Positions 9,985-22,599 of a DNA stretch of 50,293 nucleotides are shown in pieces; the first letter of the stretch is position 1, and every line of letters starts with the position of its first letter. Both the position numbers and the translations under genes were made by a program. The notes below the pieces were generated by a model, which worked only from the letters and a program-made list of their open reading frames with translations, did no database searches and had not been told where the DNA came from. This DNA comes from Conoideocrella luteorostrata. Taxonomy: Eukaryota > Ascomycota > Sordariomycetes > Hypocreales > Clavicipitaceae. The stretch covers positions 1 to 50,293 of the forward strand of contig JASWJB010000323.1 of the NCBI GenBank assembly GCA_032433595.1, written 5' to 3'.

Positions 9985-12900
9985 GGCATTGCCGTTTTGC
10001 GAGCCGAGGGGACTCCTCAGAACCTGCTCGAATCGAGGTGCGGAATTGTCGTCTTGTCTTGTCTTCTACCATTACTTGTAGTTAGCTGACTGGCCTAAAT
10101 CAAACGATTGACAGGCCTGCCGTCCAATAGCTACAGCCCAGCCCATGTGCGTTTCGATATTTCATGCTCACCTCGGAAGCACCGCCGGGGAAATCCCACA
10201 AGTCGTCCCCATGGCTACTCGTCGGCGGCGTCAATGCCGTGGCTCCTGCAGGAGCTGACGAAACAGCCGCCATGAGGGGAGCTGGCTACCCCTTTCTGCT
10301 GTGTACGTAGCGCCGTTGTTTTAGATAGACCTGGAAGATGAGGTTCACAATGATTTCTTTCCGGTCGAGGAACAAAATTAGGTGATATATCGGAGAGAAG
10401 ATGTAATAGTCGTCGTGATACACAAGGCTCAGTCCCATTGATCAGGTGCAGCAGGCTGAGCCATGTGGCGTCGAGCGGTTCAAGCACTTCACTTCTTCGT
10501 ACGACCTGCGGACCCTGGGGCGACTTCCTAAGCAATGTGGCGAAGTGCTATGGATGATGGGACACTCAAAACCAGCCGATAAATGGCGGCCGGATCAGCC
10601 TGAAGCAATTCGTGCAACGGCACCGCAGCCACAAAAGAGTCGAGAAATGCAGCGAGGAAGAAAGTGAAGTCTACTCCGTAGAGAGGGGGTGATTTGGCAA
10701 GGAGAACGAACAGTCGACAAGTCTGGACAGAGAGCTGCACGTAGCAGTACTCCGGGTGTTCTAAGCTGCTGCAGCGCGTGGGCTTGGGGCTGGGGGGCTG
10801 GGACCGGGAACCAGGGCCCAAGTTGGCCCTGGAGGGACAGCGGATTGGCCTGGATTGATTGATGGAGTCAGTCTGTGTCAGTCTGTGTCTTGGCTGTCTG
10901 ATGAGGTGAAAGAGATGAGCGGGTGCGGAGTGGATAACGCTTGATGGGCGGACAAGGCAGGGCAGATGAAATGAATGGATCCCGCTTGCCTAATTTAAAA
11001 GTCTTTGTCTCGGTCGACAGATTCTAACAACTTAACTAGTGCGTTGGTAGTTAGTTAGCCAGCCCCCGGTAGCGGTCGTTGTGGCGCCTGAGCCTCCCCA
11101 AATCTCCAGACGCCTGGTATAAAGTCGACCAGTCCCAACGCACATTGCGGTGCTGTTGGTGCGAGCTCTGGGACGTTCAGTCGTTGACAGAAGTGGGCTC
11201 TCGTGCTGAAGTGGACCGCCACCATGGCCGCAGCAGTTCTTGATGTACGGGAGCAGCGCACTCTTGGGATCATCTTATGGACCTGAGGATTATGTAAGAA
11301 TTTCTGAGCAACTGGCGCAAATTTATGTTTAATGAGGTCAATTAGCTGAGAAGGAGGGATGATGGACGGACTCGCCAGGAGAGACCATCTTGCTGATACG
11401 ATCTCATGTGACACAGGGTTCCAGCCTTGCGACAACAACATCTGCTACTCCGTAACTACTGCAGCGCCAGACAGATTGTGATTGTTGCGTAGGTCTACGT
11501 ACTCCGCACTGCTACAGACTGCAGAGTACGGAGTACTGAGTTTGTACTAGGACGCGCAAGTTGGCGCCAATCCAGCGAGGGCACTTGAGCCCGTTTAGTG
11601 GTTCTAGCGCTAAATAAAAGTGCTGACGGATCCAGTGGGCCTGGGGACGGCTCTTCCAGTGGGGATCTCTTCCGGGGCCAGTAGCAGGCAGTGGCGCCTG
11701 GAGTCAATGATTGAAGCTGGCCAGTCGATCAAAGAACTGAGCACTCCGTAATGGGCACAAATATTTGCACAGTCGTTGACGCTCTGGTTGGCGACGATAT
11801 TGATGGTCACAAATTGAGAAACAACTTCAGACTCCAAACTCATACTCTCATTTCTCCGTCGCGATCCTTCATGGATTGTAATATTGCGTCCCACTAGCCG
11901 AGCTAGATGTGGTCCCAAATCGACCATACGAAAGAGCTATCTCCTCTTCCCGTGCCTCCCCTTCGGCGTGGCGCCGATGGATTTCTTGCTAGAGTGAGTG
12001 ATGGAGTGAAATATGGAGTAACTACTCCGTACACATTACTGCATACTGGAGGCAATAACCTACAATACGGAATAGACCGGTGCCGAGTAATTTGGCTGAA
12101 TAAATTTGCAAAGCTCACGCTCTACCAGACCACCAGGGTGGCAGAACCGTTTGATTGTCTTGCCTCGTAGTAGCCTAGCTTGTTAATCCTTGTCACAATG
12201 GGCAACTTTTTCTTTTCTTTTTTCTTTTCAGCGACACTGCTTGTTGATAAGGCGCCGACAGTTGTATACAGACACTGTACGGAACTCCCTGCTCCGCATG
12301 CTGAGCAGGGTTGGCCGGTTGTTGTCAGACGTATCATTCCAGGTATGTGGTCATTTGAAACACAAGGTAGTTACTCCCCAGCTAGCCGTGGATTTCTCAA
12401 TTCAAAGGTATTATGTTTTATTGACTCTTCACCCGCTACGCATAAGTGAGATGTTGGCTAAGTGGCATATTCTGTTCTGTACTCCGTATGGACGAACAGG
12501 AATAGGTGAGGTTTTACTGCAGCGCGACACTCCAGGGATTGCGTAAAAAGACGTGCATACATATGCACGGCAACTCTATTTCGAGCTGTCGAATGATGAT
12601 CTGTATGTTCCGTATTTTCCACACAGAGAACGAGTCAACACTCGCAGCCAATGGGCAACAACATCAGTGTGCTATTATACTAATTTGCCATTGAGGTCAT
12701 GGATTTAGTGCCGCGACCACTCGTTCGTCGTCATCCGGCTTTTTGCGTTGTCTGTGCAGCTTGCCAGGGGGTAAACCCTTGCATAGCTGTCGCCGTCCAA
12801 TATCACATCGGATTCGACTACGCTAATCGCGCTGTCATCTCGCCAAATTGGGGTCTTGTGCAGATGAGGAATCCGATGCTACTCTACACAGAAACCACCG

Positions 12901-13281
12901 GGTATCCGTCCGCAATAGTTCCGCCAAGGGCCATTGGTCTGTTATTAATATCCATTATTACGCCGTATATCTGTCCTAATAACGCTAATGTTTACGGCTG
13001 TTGAGCATGTCATGATGGTCTCGACGGATCATACCGATCAAGCATCATGCGATTGTTGAGGTCTGCACAACACAATACGGAGTAGATTCACAGCCCATTC
13101 ATATTTGCAACGTCCCGTCCCAGGCACCCATGCATGGTTCTCGTTGGTCCTGCGCTCCTGCTCCGGGACGCTGCAAGATATTTTGTGCGCCTTCTGTCGC
13201 TAAAAAGATCCGACTTCTGGTCTCTCATACCCCCGTCGTTGGATGATGAACTTGGTCAGCCTGGAACGGCCCTGCCCATGC
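9985..13281. other. Long gene-poor region with scattered TACGGAGTA words
   Basis: About 3.3 kb with no frame that looks coding. The left part is the 5' region of the TeaR-like gene, with a probable leader intron at 10171-10075. The motif TACGGAGTA/TACTCCGTA occurs at 10672, 11446, 11527, 12023, 12480 and 13076, with several one-base variants between. No transposase, RNA gene or satellite was recognised. Confidence 0.6.
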
Positions 13282-13407
13282 GCAGTCTACGCTGCAAGAT
13301 CAGTCCCTTCTTTGAAACCTTATATCGAGATATGAGCCATGTTTAATCCGCTGGTTTGGAGCTCTGCGACCCACTTGAGGTTCGATTTGTGAGCTGCGAT
13401 GGATGCA
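13282..13407 (+). repeat. Left flanking direct repeat (~126 bp)
   Basis: It begins GCAGTCTACGCTGCAAG and ends GCTGCGATGGATGCA. It matches 16201-16344 in the same orientation over nearly its full length; the right copy carries extra GGCCAAATTCAA and ACTGTTT segments, and there are scattered substitutions. It directly abuts the left inverted repeat. Confidence 0.85.
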
Positions 13408-13647
13408 GCCAAGCGGGGGACAGTTTAACAGAGCCATCGAGGTGGCATTAACTCCGCAAGAGATACTGCCTTAGTGATCAAAACCACGAGAGAGAGAGAG
13501 AGGGAAAAAAAAAAAAAAAAAAAAGAGAGAGAGAGAGGGCAAAAATATTATATAGCTTAGTTAGCTATTTAGGTAATATATTTTATTAATAATAAGCTTT
13601 AATTGCATCTGTGGTGGGCGTTCGAATTGAAAGGGTCAATTGGACGA
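13408..13647 (+). repeat. Left inverted repeat, MITE-like, inner end lost
   Basis: It begins GCCAAGCGGGGGACAGTTTA. It reads the same as the reverse complement of 16203 downwards for about 230 bp, including CATCGAGGTGGCATTAACTC, the AT-rich TTTTATTAATAATAAGCTTT and GTTCGAATT. It contains a (GA)n-A21-(GA)n tract at 13485-13539, where the right copy has a plain A/T tract. The inner terminus seen in the right copy is missing after about 13647. Confidence 0.85.
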
Positions 13648-15022
13648 GGCAGCAGGCATTCCGTCGGCAGAGACAATGGCCTGGCTTGAAGCCAATCATG
13701 GAGGTGACGAAGTTGATCGAGAGGTTAAAGAGGCGTATGCGAGGCGCCAAAAGAGTGCACCATCATTCGTTATCAACGATAATTGGGAGGTTGATGGGAA
13801 CTTGGGAGCTTGGGAGTCCAGGAAGAGGCGGGAACTACGAACATTCAAAATTCAGGATATTGGAAGGCAAACGCAACGTCCAGGAAGAAGCTGGACTAAA
13901 ATCAAGAACTACTTATCTCCATCTAATGTAGCAAAGCAAGTTATGGCTCTAACTATAGAATAAGACAAATGCCTTATTGCCAAGGAGGTACATTCTCTGC
14001 ATCTGATGCCCTCTGTGTTCTAGATAGATCTGACCTGATCTTCTCTAATCCAACTACACGCCGGGTTGGTTCAGTTGAAGATAATTGAGGCGCCAAAAAT
14101 GTAGTTTGTCAGGAAGAAAAGAACACACCAAACAACCTGTATGGCTGGTTGTACTATTCGGTATCAATTGATCAGTTGGTTCGTGTATCCAGGATACCGT
14201 TATCTTGCAAAGAAGGTCGCTAGTGTGGAAGCGCAGACTGGTTCGTAGGTTAAAGTCGGTTCTCTGTATCGTGAGATGTGGGGTTGCTTCTCAATTGGTC
14301 CTGCAGTCTTGCTTTACTGCATTTGATCATGGTTCAAGTATTCAAGTAGTCAGTATCGGTAATAATAGTCTTAAAAGGCACAATCAAAATCACAAAGTGT
14401 TAATTTTGCTTCACGAAGAAGGCATGCTTTCTTTTCATTCTAAGGGCGGCTATGTTAACTATAAATATACTGATTAAAAGCTGACTAACGTTTTTTTTTT
14501 TTTTTTTTCCAGCAAAAAGGTAATCTTTTCTCCACGTGGCTGCCCTATGGGTGCTCAAATTCCCGCACAAAGTAGGAGACGTGGGTAATGCGCCCTGCCA
14601 CGGTCCGAGGCCTTCAGAGTGCTACTCCTCTATCTCAGAACGCTCTTCGTCGCCCCAAAAAATAACTGAATTCCCTCCATCGTCAAAGTCATCATCATTA
14701 TCATCATTATCTGATGCCTCAGCAGCTGCACAAAGGGAACCCATACAATAAATTTCCCATTAGAGCTGTAATATATCCCAGTTTAGATATGCAAGCGGAT
14801 TCTCAGATCAAATAATAATCTCTTGCCCATCACAAATTAGTTAGAATGTTTCAAAATAAGGTAATTTCCTTGCTTTCTCTTATAGTACCTTTTTAAGATC
14901 CGTTAATACATCTATAACAGAATTGGTCACGCTCTTTACACTTTAAGATAGTTAGTATATTTTAAAAGTGTATTAAAAAAACTTACTATATTGCTCTGTT
15001 TATAGTCCCGATTACTACTGAT

Positions 15023-15120
15023 AGATCGATCAGAATATAGAGCAGATCAATCAGAACGTAGAGCAGATTGATTAGAACGTAGAGCAGATCGATTAGAACG
15101 TGGAGTAGATTGACCAGAGG
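15023..15120. repeat. 21-bp minisatellite, about 4.6 units
   Basis: Units start at 15023, 15044, 15065, 15086 and 15107 (partial), with consensus AGATCGATTAGAACGTAGAGC and 1-4 changes per unit. Because 21 is a multiple of three, the minus strand reads as a heptapeptide repeat (RSNQSAL-type) in one frame, ending in a TGA stop. Confidence 0.9.
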
Positions 15121-15251
15121 TTTGAATTTTTACGTTTAATTCCTCCCGCGTGGTATTAGTATAGCACAAAATATCTGCCTCTGATGGTTTTTTTGTGAAA
15201 ACTAGAAAGAATAAAGGATTAATTTTTATTAGAAACAAAAGAAGAATAAAA

Positions 15252-15692
15252 CTAGAAGTTAATAATACTCACAAATTTAAAAACCAATGGGCAACGCTTG
15301 CCTCGTAATTGTAATCCATCAAGACCCAATAACCCATGAGCACTTAGCATCGTAAGGTCACGTATTACAGCGGTTAATTGGTCTAGCGGCATGGCTAGTA
15401 GTGCTGACCAAAACGCTGCTGGGAATTGATCTTGATTATGTTCTTGGTGGACTTTCTCAATTTGTGCCGCAAAGTCTAATCTCGCTTGCACATCTGTTAG
15501 GTAGTCCAGACACTTAAGTCTTTTTGGGCTATTATTAAGAAAGGTCTTCAAGGCCACAAGATCATCATCGTTTGTGGTTCGACGAACTAGAAAGTCGTTC
15601 AATAGGCTGCGTATTTTGTTATGCTTGGTGTTTAAATCCATGTCGATAGTTATTGACGAAGATAATAGAGCTAAAGGATGCCCTGGTGACAA
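15252..15692 (-). CDS. Hypothetical protein inside the composite element
   Basis: A 146-aa open frame with no family I recognise. It is leucine- and charge-rich and looks helical (LVALKTFLNNSPKRLKCLDY; DQLTAVIRDLTMLSAHGLL), and has a realistic amino-acid balance, unlike the shadow frames around it. A GTGAGT donor at 15272 and CTAG acceptor at 15202 could splice it, changing the C-terminus to end at about 15136. The actual start may be the second Met (DLNTKHNKI). It could be a cargo gene, a fragment of an element-encoded protein, or chance. It does not resemble DDE transposase, helicase or integrase. Confidence 0.35.
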   Translation of the reverse strand: MSPGHPLALLSSSITIDMDLNTKHNKIRSLLNDFLVRRTTNDDDLVALKTFLNNSPKRLKCLDYLTDVQARLDFAAQIEKVHQEHNQDQFPAAFWSALLAMPLDQLTAVIRDLTMLSAHGLLGLDGLQLRGKRCPLVFKFVSIINF

Positions 15693-15972
15693 AGAGAGAC
15701 AATAAGTTGTTAGGCATTTTAAAACCTTGAACTGACTTATGAATGCTTGGTAAGTTTTCTGGAAGGATTAATGTGAGGGGTGAATGACCAACTTACTGAT
15801 AGACTGGCTGGACGGAGAATGCTGCCTGACTGGACGGAGGACGCACTGATGAGAAAGAGAGGAAAAGAGGACGCAACAAGTGTTGGGAAGGCGGTGGGTG
15901 GGGGGACAGTGGGGCGCGTCTGCTTTTAGGAGAAGGAGATCGCCTCTGTTGCACGGTACGTAGCTGCCATGG

Positions 15973-16203
15973 GGGGACAGTTTAAGCCATTTCGTCCACA
16001 TTGTCCCATTGTCCCTCTTAATTCGAACGGCTACCACAGATGCAATCAAAGCTTATTATTAATAAAATCTATTAACTAAATAATTATTTAAGCTATATAA
16101 TAATTGTATACTTTTTTTTTTTTTTTTTTGGGTCGCTAAGGCATTATCTCTTGCGGAGTTAATGCCACCTCGATGGCTCAGTTAAACTGTCCCCCGCTTG
16201 GCA
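15973..16203 (-). repeat. Right inverted repeat; complete MITE-like unit with its own TIRs
   Basis: It starts GGGGGACAGTTTAA at about 15973 and ends with the reverse complement TTAAACTGTCCCCC at about 16185-16198, so it is itself bounded by 14-bp inverted termini, the structure of a miniature inverted-repeat element of about 225 bp. The inside is AT-rich with a T19 tract. It is the inverted partner of 13408-13647. Confidence 0.8.
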
Positions 16204-16344
16204 GTCTACGCTGCAAGATCAGTCCCTTCTTTGAAACCTTGGCCAAATTCAAATCGAGATATGAGCCATGTTTAATTCGTTGGTTTGGAGCTCTGCGACC
16301 CACTTGGGGTTCGATTTGACTGTTTGTGAGCTGCGATGGATGCA
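16201..16344 (+). repeat. Right flanking direct repeat (~144 bp)
   Basis: Same orientation and sequence as 13282-13407, with two short extra segments. It starts within the last bases of the right inverted repeat and ends GATGGATGCA, after which the similarity stops. Confidence 0.85.
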
Positions 16345-17044
16345 TCATCTACGGATAAGCTCTGTGCGTCCTCCCTTCATTCAAACGCCACCAGACGCAT
16401 GTGATTGAAATACTCCGTATTGTGCTGGTTTTCTTCTCTCCAGAATACAGGCGTCAAGTCGTACCCCCCCGCGTTGATAGATTGATGAGCAGCGGCCAAA
16501 AGGAGGCGTGGCGTAATTTTCTCAAGGCAACTGACTTTTGTGGAAGCAAAATTATTCGAGAAGTCCTGGCGTGTCAGATACATGTCTTCTCTTGTATTTT
16601 ATTTTATTTTATTTTTTTTAGTTCTCCATCCTTTTTCCTCTGATCTTTCTGTGATGAATGCCAGACAGTCCAAGTGCGCGAAGGGATAATGTGTCATTAT
16701 CAACAAGCACTGCCCAATGACGATTGTGTAGCTAAAGTTTTCAGAAGGCTGGCTTGGCTGACATGGCTTACTCTGAGTCACCAGTTTTCAACCCCCTCTG
16801 CCTCACATTCATTTCCCTGTGAACACGTTAGCTACATTGATTCACTTGTTGGAGCCATGCCGTTGAGATAATAATTTGCCGGTCCAAACTTTCCGCACGA
16901 AACCGAGGTTCATCGTCCAGCATTACCCTACCAGCCAACGTCATCTGCGCTTCGACGTCTTATGACACGTGCCATCATCCGCATTCCAGTTTATCTCGCG
17001 ACCGCCATTGTGCCCTGCCAACTCATCAATTCTTTGTCCTTCTA
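16345..17044. other. Intergenic region upstream of the metallophosphoesterase gene
   Basis: No coding potential recognised. It contains TACTCCGTA at 16411-16419 and a T-rich tract at about 16597-16620. It should include the promoter of the following gene; no clear TATA box is present. Confidence 0.55.
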
Positions 17045-18087
17045 ATGACGGAACCTAAGCTCCGCAGGACCAGAATCGTCTGCATCTCGGACACACATAA
17101 TTGCGCTGTCAATCTTCCCAAGGGCGACGTGCTTATCCATGCTGGCGATCTCACAAATCAGGGAAGCTTTCCCGAGGTAACCTTGTATTCACTCTGCAGC
17201 CTCACTTTGACCTGATGGAAGCTAAAGCTGGCTTGTTTTGTTTTTTTTAGCTTTCCAAAGCCGTGAAGTGGTTAGAAGGGGCAGATTTTGAGGCTAAAAT
17301 CGTCGTCGCTGGTTAGTGATGGCTTAACTACTGCGTTGTGATGGCCAAAGCTGAAAGACGGAATGCAGGAAACCACGACATCACTCTAGACGAAGATTTC
17401 TACTCCCGGCATGGCCACGAATTCCATAATCAGAATATTCAGTCTTCAGCAGAATGTCTCAAGCTGTTTACATCTTCTCCATCAATAAGATATCTGAAGC
17501 ATGCATCCGCTACTATTCGTCTTTGCTCACCACAAGGGCCAATGACGCAATTCACCGTGTTTGGGTCCCCTTACTCGCCACGCCACGGTCATTGGGCGTT
17601 TTATTACGACGCGCCTGTAGATCCAAGTAATGATGCACAACTCACCAAGATCTGGGATCGAATTCCACAACATACAGATCTAGTGGTGACACATACGCCA
17701 CCGCGAACTCTCTGCGATGCGACCGATGAGCAAAGGGCGAGTGGTTGTGAGGCCCTCAGGCGAGCGCTGTGGCGTGTTCAGCCACGGCTAGCGGTTTGCG
17801 GCCATATTCATGACGGCCGTGGAGCGGCACGAGTGACGTGGGACACAGTCTCTGAGAATGGAACATATGCTGAAAAACCTGTCCTTGCGTGGGCGGATCC
17901 AGGTGCTGAAAATAAGAAGTTGAGCTTAGTCGACTTGACAGGTAGGAAGGGGCCGTTATTGAAACCAGGAGAGACCTGTGTGGTCAATGCTGCTATGATG
18001 AAGAGCAGGTATCCTCATAAGGGCGGAAAGGAATTCTATAAACCTATTGTGGTAGACGTTGACTTGCCTGTCTGGACTGAGGAGTGA
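17045..18087 (+). CDS. Metallophosphoesterase, MPPED1/2-like
   Basis: Three exons: 17045-17176, 17251-17311 and 17369-18087, giving 303 aa. The full set of calcineurin-like motifs appears once spliced: SDTH (residues 16-19), HAGDLTNQG, VVAGNHD across the second intron, THTPPR and CGHIHDG. These residues coordinate two metal ions. The GNHD motif is assembled only by splicing (G from exon 2 and GA from exon 3), which strongly supports the intron 17312-17368. Length and motif spacing match MPPED-type phosphodiesterases rather than PP1/PP2A phosphatases. The physiological substrate is unknown. The start at 17045 is the only ATG close before the first motif. Confidence 0.9.
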
Positions 18088-21000
18088 TCTCGCGTGGTGG
18101 CAGTATATGATGTTGTAAGAGCATCATGCTCAAGTGAGACGGATTCTTGGTTTTACGGGTACATGTTGGCCCGTGTTACTTACGGTCCCCATGATAGATG
18201 GACATCATTGAAGTTGTTCCGAATGCGCTGCAAAGGTCGGTCACCTTCTAGCGAAACTAGTCAACCATAGAGACGCAAGATACTGCTGGGCTCTATCATC
18301 TCTAACCTACCACTGTTGGCTTTCTGTGAAGAACTACAGCTAGCGTTGTGTTAAACACCAACACAAGATAGTATGATGGTTGTTTGGTTCCGCGCATTCA
18401 CGCACCCGCCTGTCCACTGGGCTGGATCATGATCTGTATCAGTCTACGTATACTCAAACGCAGGTTACAGGTAGGCGACCTTCACAATCAAGCAAGGCAT
18501 GGTCAATACGTTTCTTCGTCGCCACTTCATAAATGGCTCAAATTGGACACTTAGGTGTCCGATCTGACCATTGATGATTCACCTGGTTAATGAGCGAAGT
18601 TACGTCAGTCGTAATATCTGGTATAGAATCGGAGACGTGGGAGATCTTATCTAAATAATCAGCCTCTAGCCAAATTAAACCTTTCAGTCTCAATGAATCA
18701 CTTCAATAAAGGCTTAAGCCCAGTCAAAGCTCTCCCATCATACTTGAGTCCACGTAGAAGCTTGTAGAATCTTCACTATTGACGGATATAAGGCGAGTGC
18801 GACATTTACACGGGTCTATATTACAAAAAAGCTTTCATCGCCATCGAAGAGTACCCTGTAAAGTAAAGGAGCGTGAATTGGGGAGAACAGTATGCCTGCA
18901 ACAAATACTTGCATGCAGTACCGGATGATGGCGATGTTTGCGCTAGCTGCTTGAACATGCCGTTGAACGATATCTCCCATATCGTGTCTCCGCTATTACA
19001 TCAAGTGCCTCTGAAGTACAAATCGATATGCGACTATTTCCCAGTAATACAGGTGTATCTTGTCCTGCTAAGAAGCATGGAAGGTTTTAACATCGCTGTC
19101 CGCAAGTGAGAGTGAGGCGTCGTCATCATCCTTGTCAAAGAAAGCATCAGGACAAGTCTATTTAGAGGCTAGCATTGCCTCGTACTTGTGGTCGAGCTGG
19201 ATAGACTGGAGGGAAGACACAGTGGTTGATGTGTGGAATTGGAACATACCTGGAGAAGTAATTTACAAATGCTAACTCATTTTAAATAGGCATAAGCTGA
19301 AATAAACTGAGAAGATAAGAATGCGCGTCGGGCACCAGACAGAGCTAATATTTAGCTAATCACTATGCGGCTAAATTTCCAAACCTTTATATCACTGATT
19401 TTGTCCTGAGATCAGCAGCTATCATACTATGGCTATCCTGGTGTTTTGTTACCTTATTCACAAGTACTATGGGGTGCTTGAATGTTAAAATACAGCACGA
19501 GACTTGCGAGCTCTTTTGCGACCATTTATCATCGCAACTGAAAGCAACTCTTACCAACATCAATTAAAACTATTTGGGTTAAACCAAAAGAGGCAAAAGG
19601 GAGTTGGAACTTTTCTCTAGATGGTGGCATTGCTGTCATAAAGCAGCGTAGAAGCACGGGAGGCGCTTTCAGATTCTGGACTACTTGAGGTATTGCTAAA
19701 TATTTTGCGTTACATAGCACTTTCTCACCAGTTGCTTCCGATATCGTGTTTCTGGTGCTTTGACCCAAATCCCCTCCCAATTTTGAAAGCAGACAAGGGA
19801 AAAGAGTCCAATTTCCAGCCAACGGAGCTCCATTAACCAGTTAAATAATTGCATCTAAAAGACATGGCTTAAGCATATCCTGCTACGGCTGTTGGAAGCT
19901 TAACAAAAATTGGATGATATATATAAACATGGCCCTTGGCGTTTCACATTCATCTCGAGGGCGAGCAAACCAGTCGACCTCGCAATACTATTGCACATCT
20001 TCATTGGATGGGCTAGAACATGGCGAGGTTATGTGATATTCATACACTTAGCGGTCAATCGATTTATGAAAATTAGCCCGTCAGCGTATGTCGAGGCTGT
20101 AATCCTAAAGTTCTTTGAGGATGAAATTGGCCAGGCTTCATTTGAGTTGCCTCATACATGCATGTTATAGTCAGCTCTACAATTCGAAAGGAACGTCATT
20201 CCCGCTCAGTTGCTACCCATTTTCTTCATTCCGTGTCGTACAGCATGATCGCGACTATTTGGTACTTGTGTCGTAGCGTTCCTTGTCATGGTGACGTTAG
20301 AGCATTATAAGCCGACATAATTGAATTGTCAGCCACCTGTGCAAAGCATAGATGAGTATCCTTTCACAAACGTCATCTTTGGGGCGGCCCATTGGACTCG
20401 CCACGGAATACTACTCCGGACAAGAGACCTCTCTTTCGCACGTCAGGCATCAAGATTCCCGGAAGTCTCATCTCGACTGGACCACTCCCGTCAAAGTTAC
20501 CTAACGGGCCCGAACGATTTTACACCCGAAATAAACAGGTGTCCGCAGACTGCAATAAATGGAACCCCATTGGCTAGTACGGAGTAGATCAACATCATAG
20601 TCTTTCGTGGTGTAGTTGCAGAACCCTAAACCCGCGGATAGCTTCCATGGATGATCAACTGACAGTACTCTAGAGAGCTAGGTGTAGGCTTAAGCACTGC
20701 TACAGGTCGACCATGTCGCAAGTGGCGGCTGGCAAAAGAAGGTGGGATGTCTTGACGGCCCAAAAGCTTGCCTTCCGTTGGACCACGTAGCTCCAGACAC
20801 TAGCAGACACCAACGAACCGGCCACTAATCGATCATCCGCTTGTCTAACATCTGATTTGGTTTTGTTCTCCATATTTTCCTGGACCTTGCCATCTGACTA
20901 CAGACTTAACAAATAACAAGTACAGATGGAAGAGGTCAGGAAACGAGCCTCTTCTCACGATGTGACCCTTTCCCAGCTACACTGGCCAGACAACGGCCAT

Positions 21001-22599
21001 CATGAGTAAGTCTGATGTACCGGGCCAGATACGTGATGGAATGGTAGATAAAGTTGGGAAACCACCTCATCTTGTCCCATCAGTCTCGTCTCCAGTCCTT
21101 CCAGTCTCCTCAGTCCGCTCCAGGGGTCATCTCACTTACAGCCACTCCGCCTTTTACGCGTCGTATCCGCTGTCGAGAGTCTCATCGACGAGACAGCCCC
21201 ACGAGGCGCATGGCATGCCAGGGTCCTGACAGATAATTCTATGTATGTACTCCGTCCTACGCAGCAGCAAGAAATCTATTCGCTCAGCGTGCACTCATCA
21301 CAGCTCCATGTAATCCGTGCTTCGCCCATAGTTTCTCCACTTCCCCTCACTCCGACCCTAGCCCTTCTGATACCCCTCAGCAAGTCGAGACACTTGTGCA
21401 TAGTAGCGGTTGGGGGGGGACAGCTCCGGAGCTTTAAGCAAACGCCATCAAAAGAGCTCAGAACGAATAGAGTATCCACAAGTAGCTTCGGCGGGTCTAT
21501 AGTTCTGCGAAGCGAGTGGTTCTTGAGATGGTCTACTGCAGTCGGCCTGTTGGCACGCTCCACGACGCAGGTCCTTATGGTCGCGGTTAATGCGGCCATG
21601 GTCATCCTTGCCAGATCAGAAGTGCCGTTTATGCCTCGTCAGTTGGCCCTGGTACTGTCTCATGCGGCCAGCCTGGCTGGCCATTGATGTTGTGCATTCC
21701 AGCATCCCATCAAGTAATGTTTCGCTGATCGAGGGCATAGTTTGTGCACAAGAGTGCGCATTGGGATGAGCGTCAGCTTATGGTTGCCTGATACCAATCA
21801 ACAAAGAGTGAGGCTCTAGACATATATGCCTTCGCAGGGGGGACGGCAGGAAGCTGGAAGAGTGCCAAGAGAAGCACCACGTTGATTTGTTCAAGCTCAT
21901 CAGCATCGAGAGCGATCAATCGACAGTTTCTTGATGAATAGGCGACTCTGAGCATGCGCTGAGGGGGAGCAAGTGCTCCCTACCGGTGTGATAAGTCGAC
22001 GAGTACCTAAAGTGCATGCAGGGATGGGTGCGTCTCCTCGGTCCCAGCAGTCGAGCGGAGACAACCACGGGGACGTGAGGGTTCCCTTGCTACTCTTGCG
22101 AGTCCCGCATGATGTGGCACGCAGTGAACTCGGCCTAGCGCTCTCGCTGCTTTTGCTGCTCCGGCTAGATCCCAGCAGAGTCGGGTTGCAGGACATCCAA
22201 AGAGTTAATGCAGTGGACAGATTCTTTCAGCGTAGGTACAGTTTGAAACGGAGCCCTGCCATCTCTCATGAGATCGAAACGCTCTAGGATACTTTTCATT
22301 GAGCCGTCAACACCGCAGCTTCGATAAACACTGGCGAATTCCTAATACATCATTAGTCTATGCTAAGTAGAAATATAATCGATAGCCAGTGTTGCGCACA
22401 TGTTGATTGTCACGCAGCGTGAAGGGGTAAGGGGTAAGCACGCAGCTAGGTCGCCATTCTACGAGACCAACCGATAGGCAACACCAACCTACGCATGTAT
22501 ATAGGCCAATTACAAACAGTATATATACAATTGTTCCAACGCTACGATTAAAACGCTTTATCTGGCAACCGTTACTTGTGACTCAGAGTATAGCATCAT
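18088..22599. other. 4.5 kb without a recognisable gene
   Basis: Open frames up to 148 aa exist (for example 21241-21687), but none shows family motifs or a plausible exon structure. One TACGGAGTA word lies at 20578. Given the decayed transporter immediately to the right, this may be old, degraded sequence; I cannot identify what it was. Confidence 0.5.

Larger units (their letters stand above)
13408..16203. mobile_element. Composite TIR-bounded element of unknown family (~2.8 kb)
   Basis: Two inverted ~230-bp repeats bracket a 2.3 kb AT-richer core with no recognisable transposase. The core has poly-T at about 14491-14508, a 21-bp minisatellite and one 146-aa open frame on the minus strand. 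Outside the inverted repeats lie ~130-bp direct repeats. Long terminal inverted repeats without a transposase suggest a non-autonomous DNA element or two MITE insertions in opposite orientation; no clean target-site duplication can be seen, only GCA next to both ends. The family is unassigned. Confidence 0.65.

Noticed and set aside
13640..13963. 107-aa frame inside the composite element (left side)
   Set aside because: Lys/Arg/Glu-rich with no recognised family and a start inside the inverted repeat; kept only as a possible relic, not listed as a gene.
21241..21687. 148-aa plus frame and overlapping 109-aa minus frame
   Set aside because: Neither has motifs, membrane topology or splice context that would support a gene; both strands are equally open, as expected by chance.
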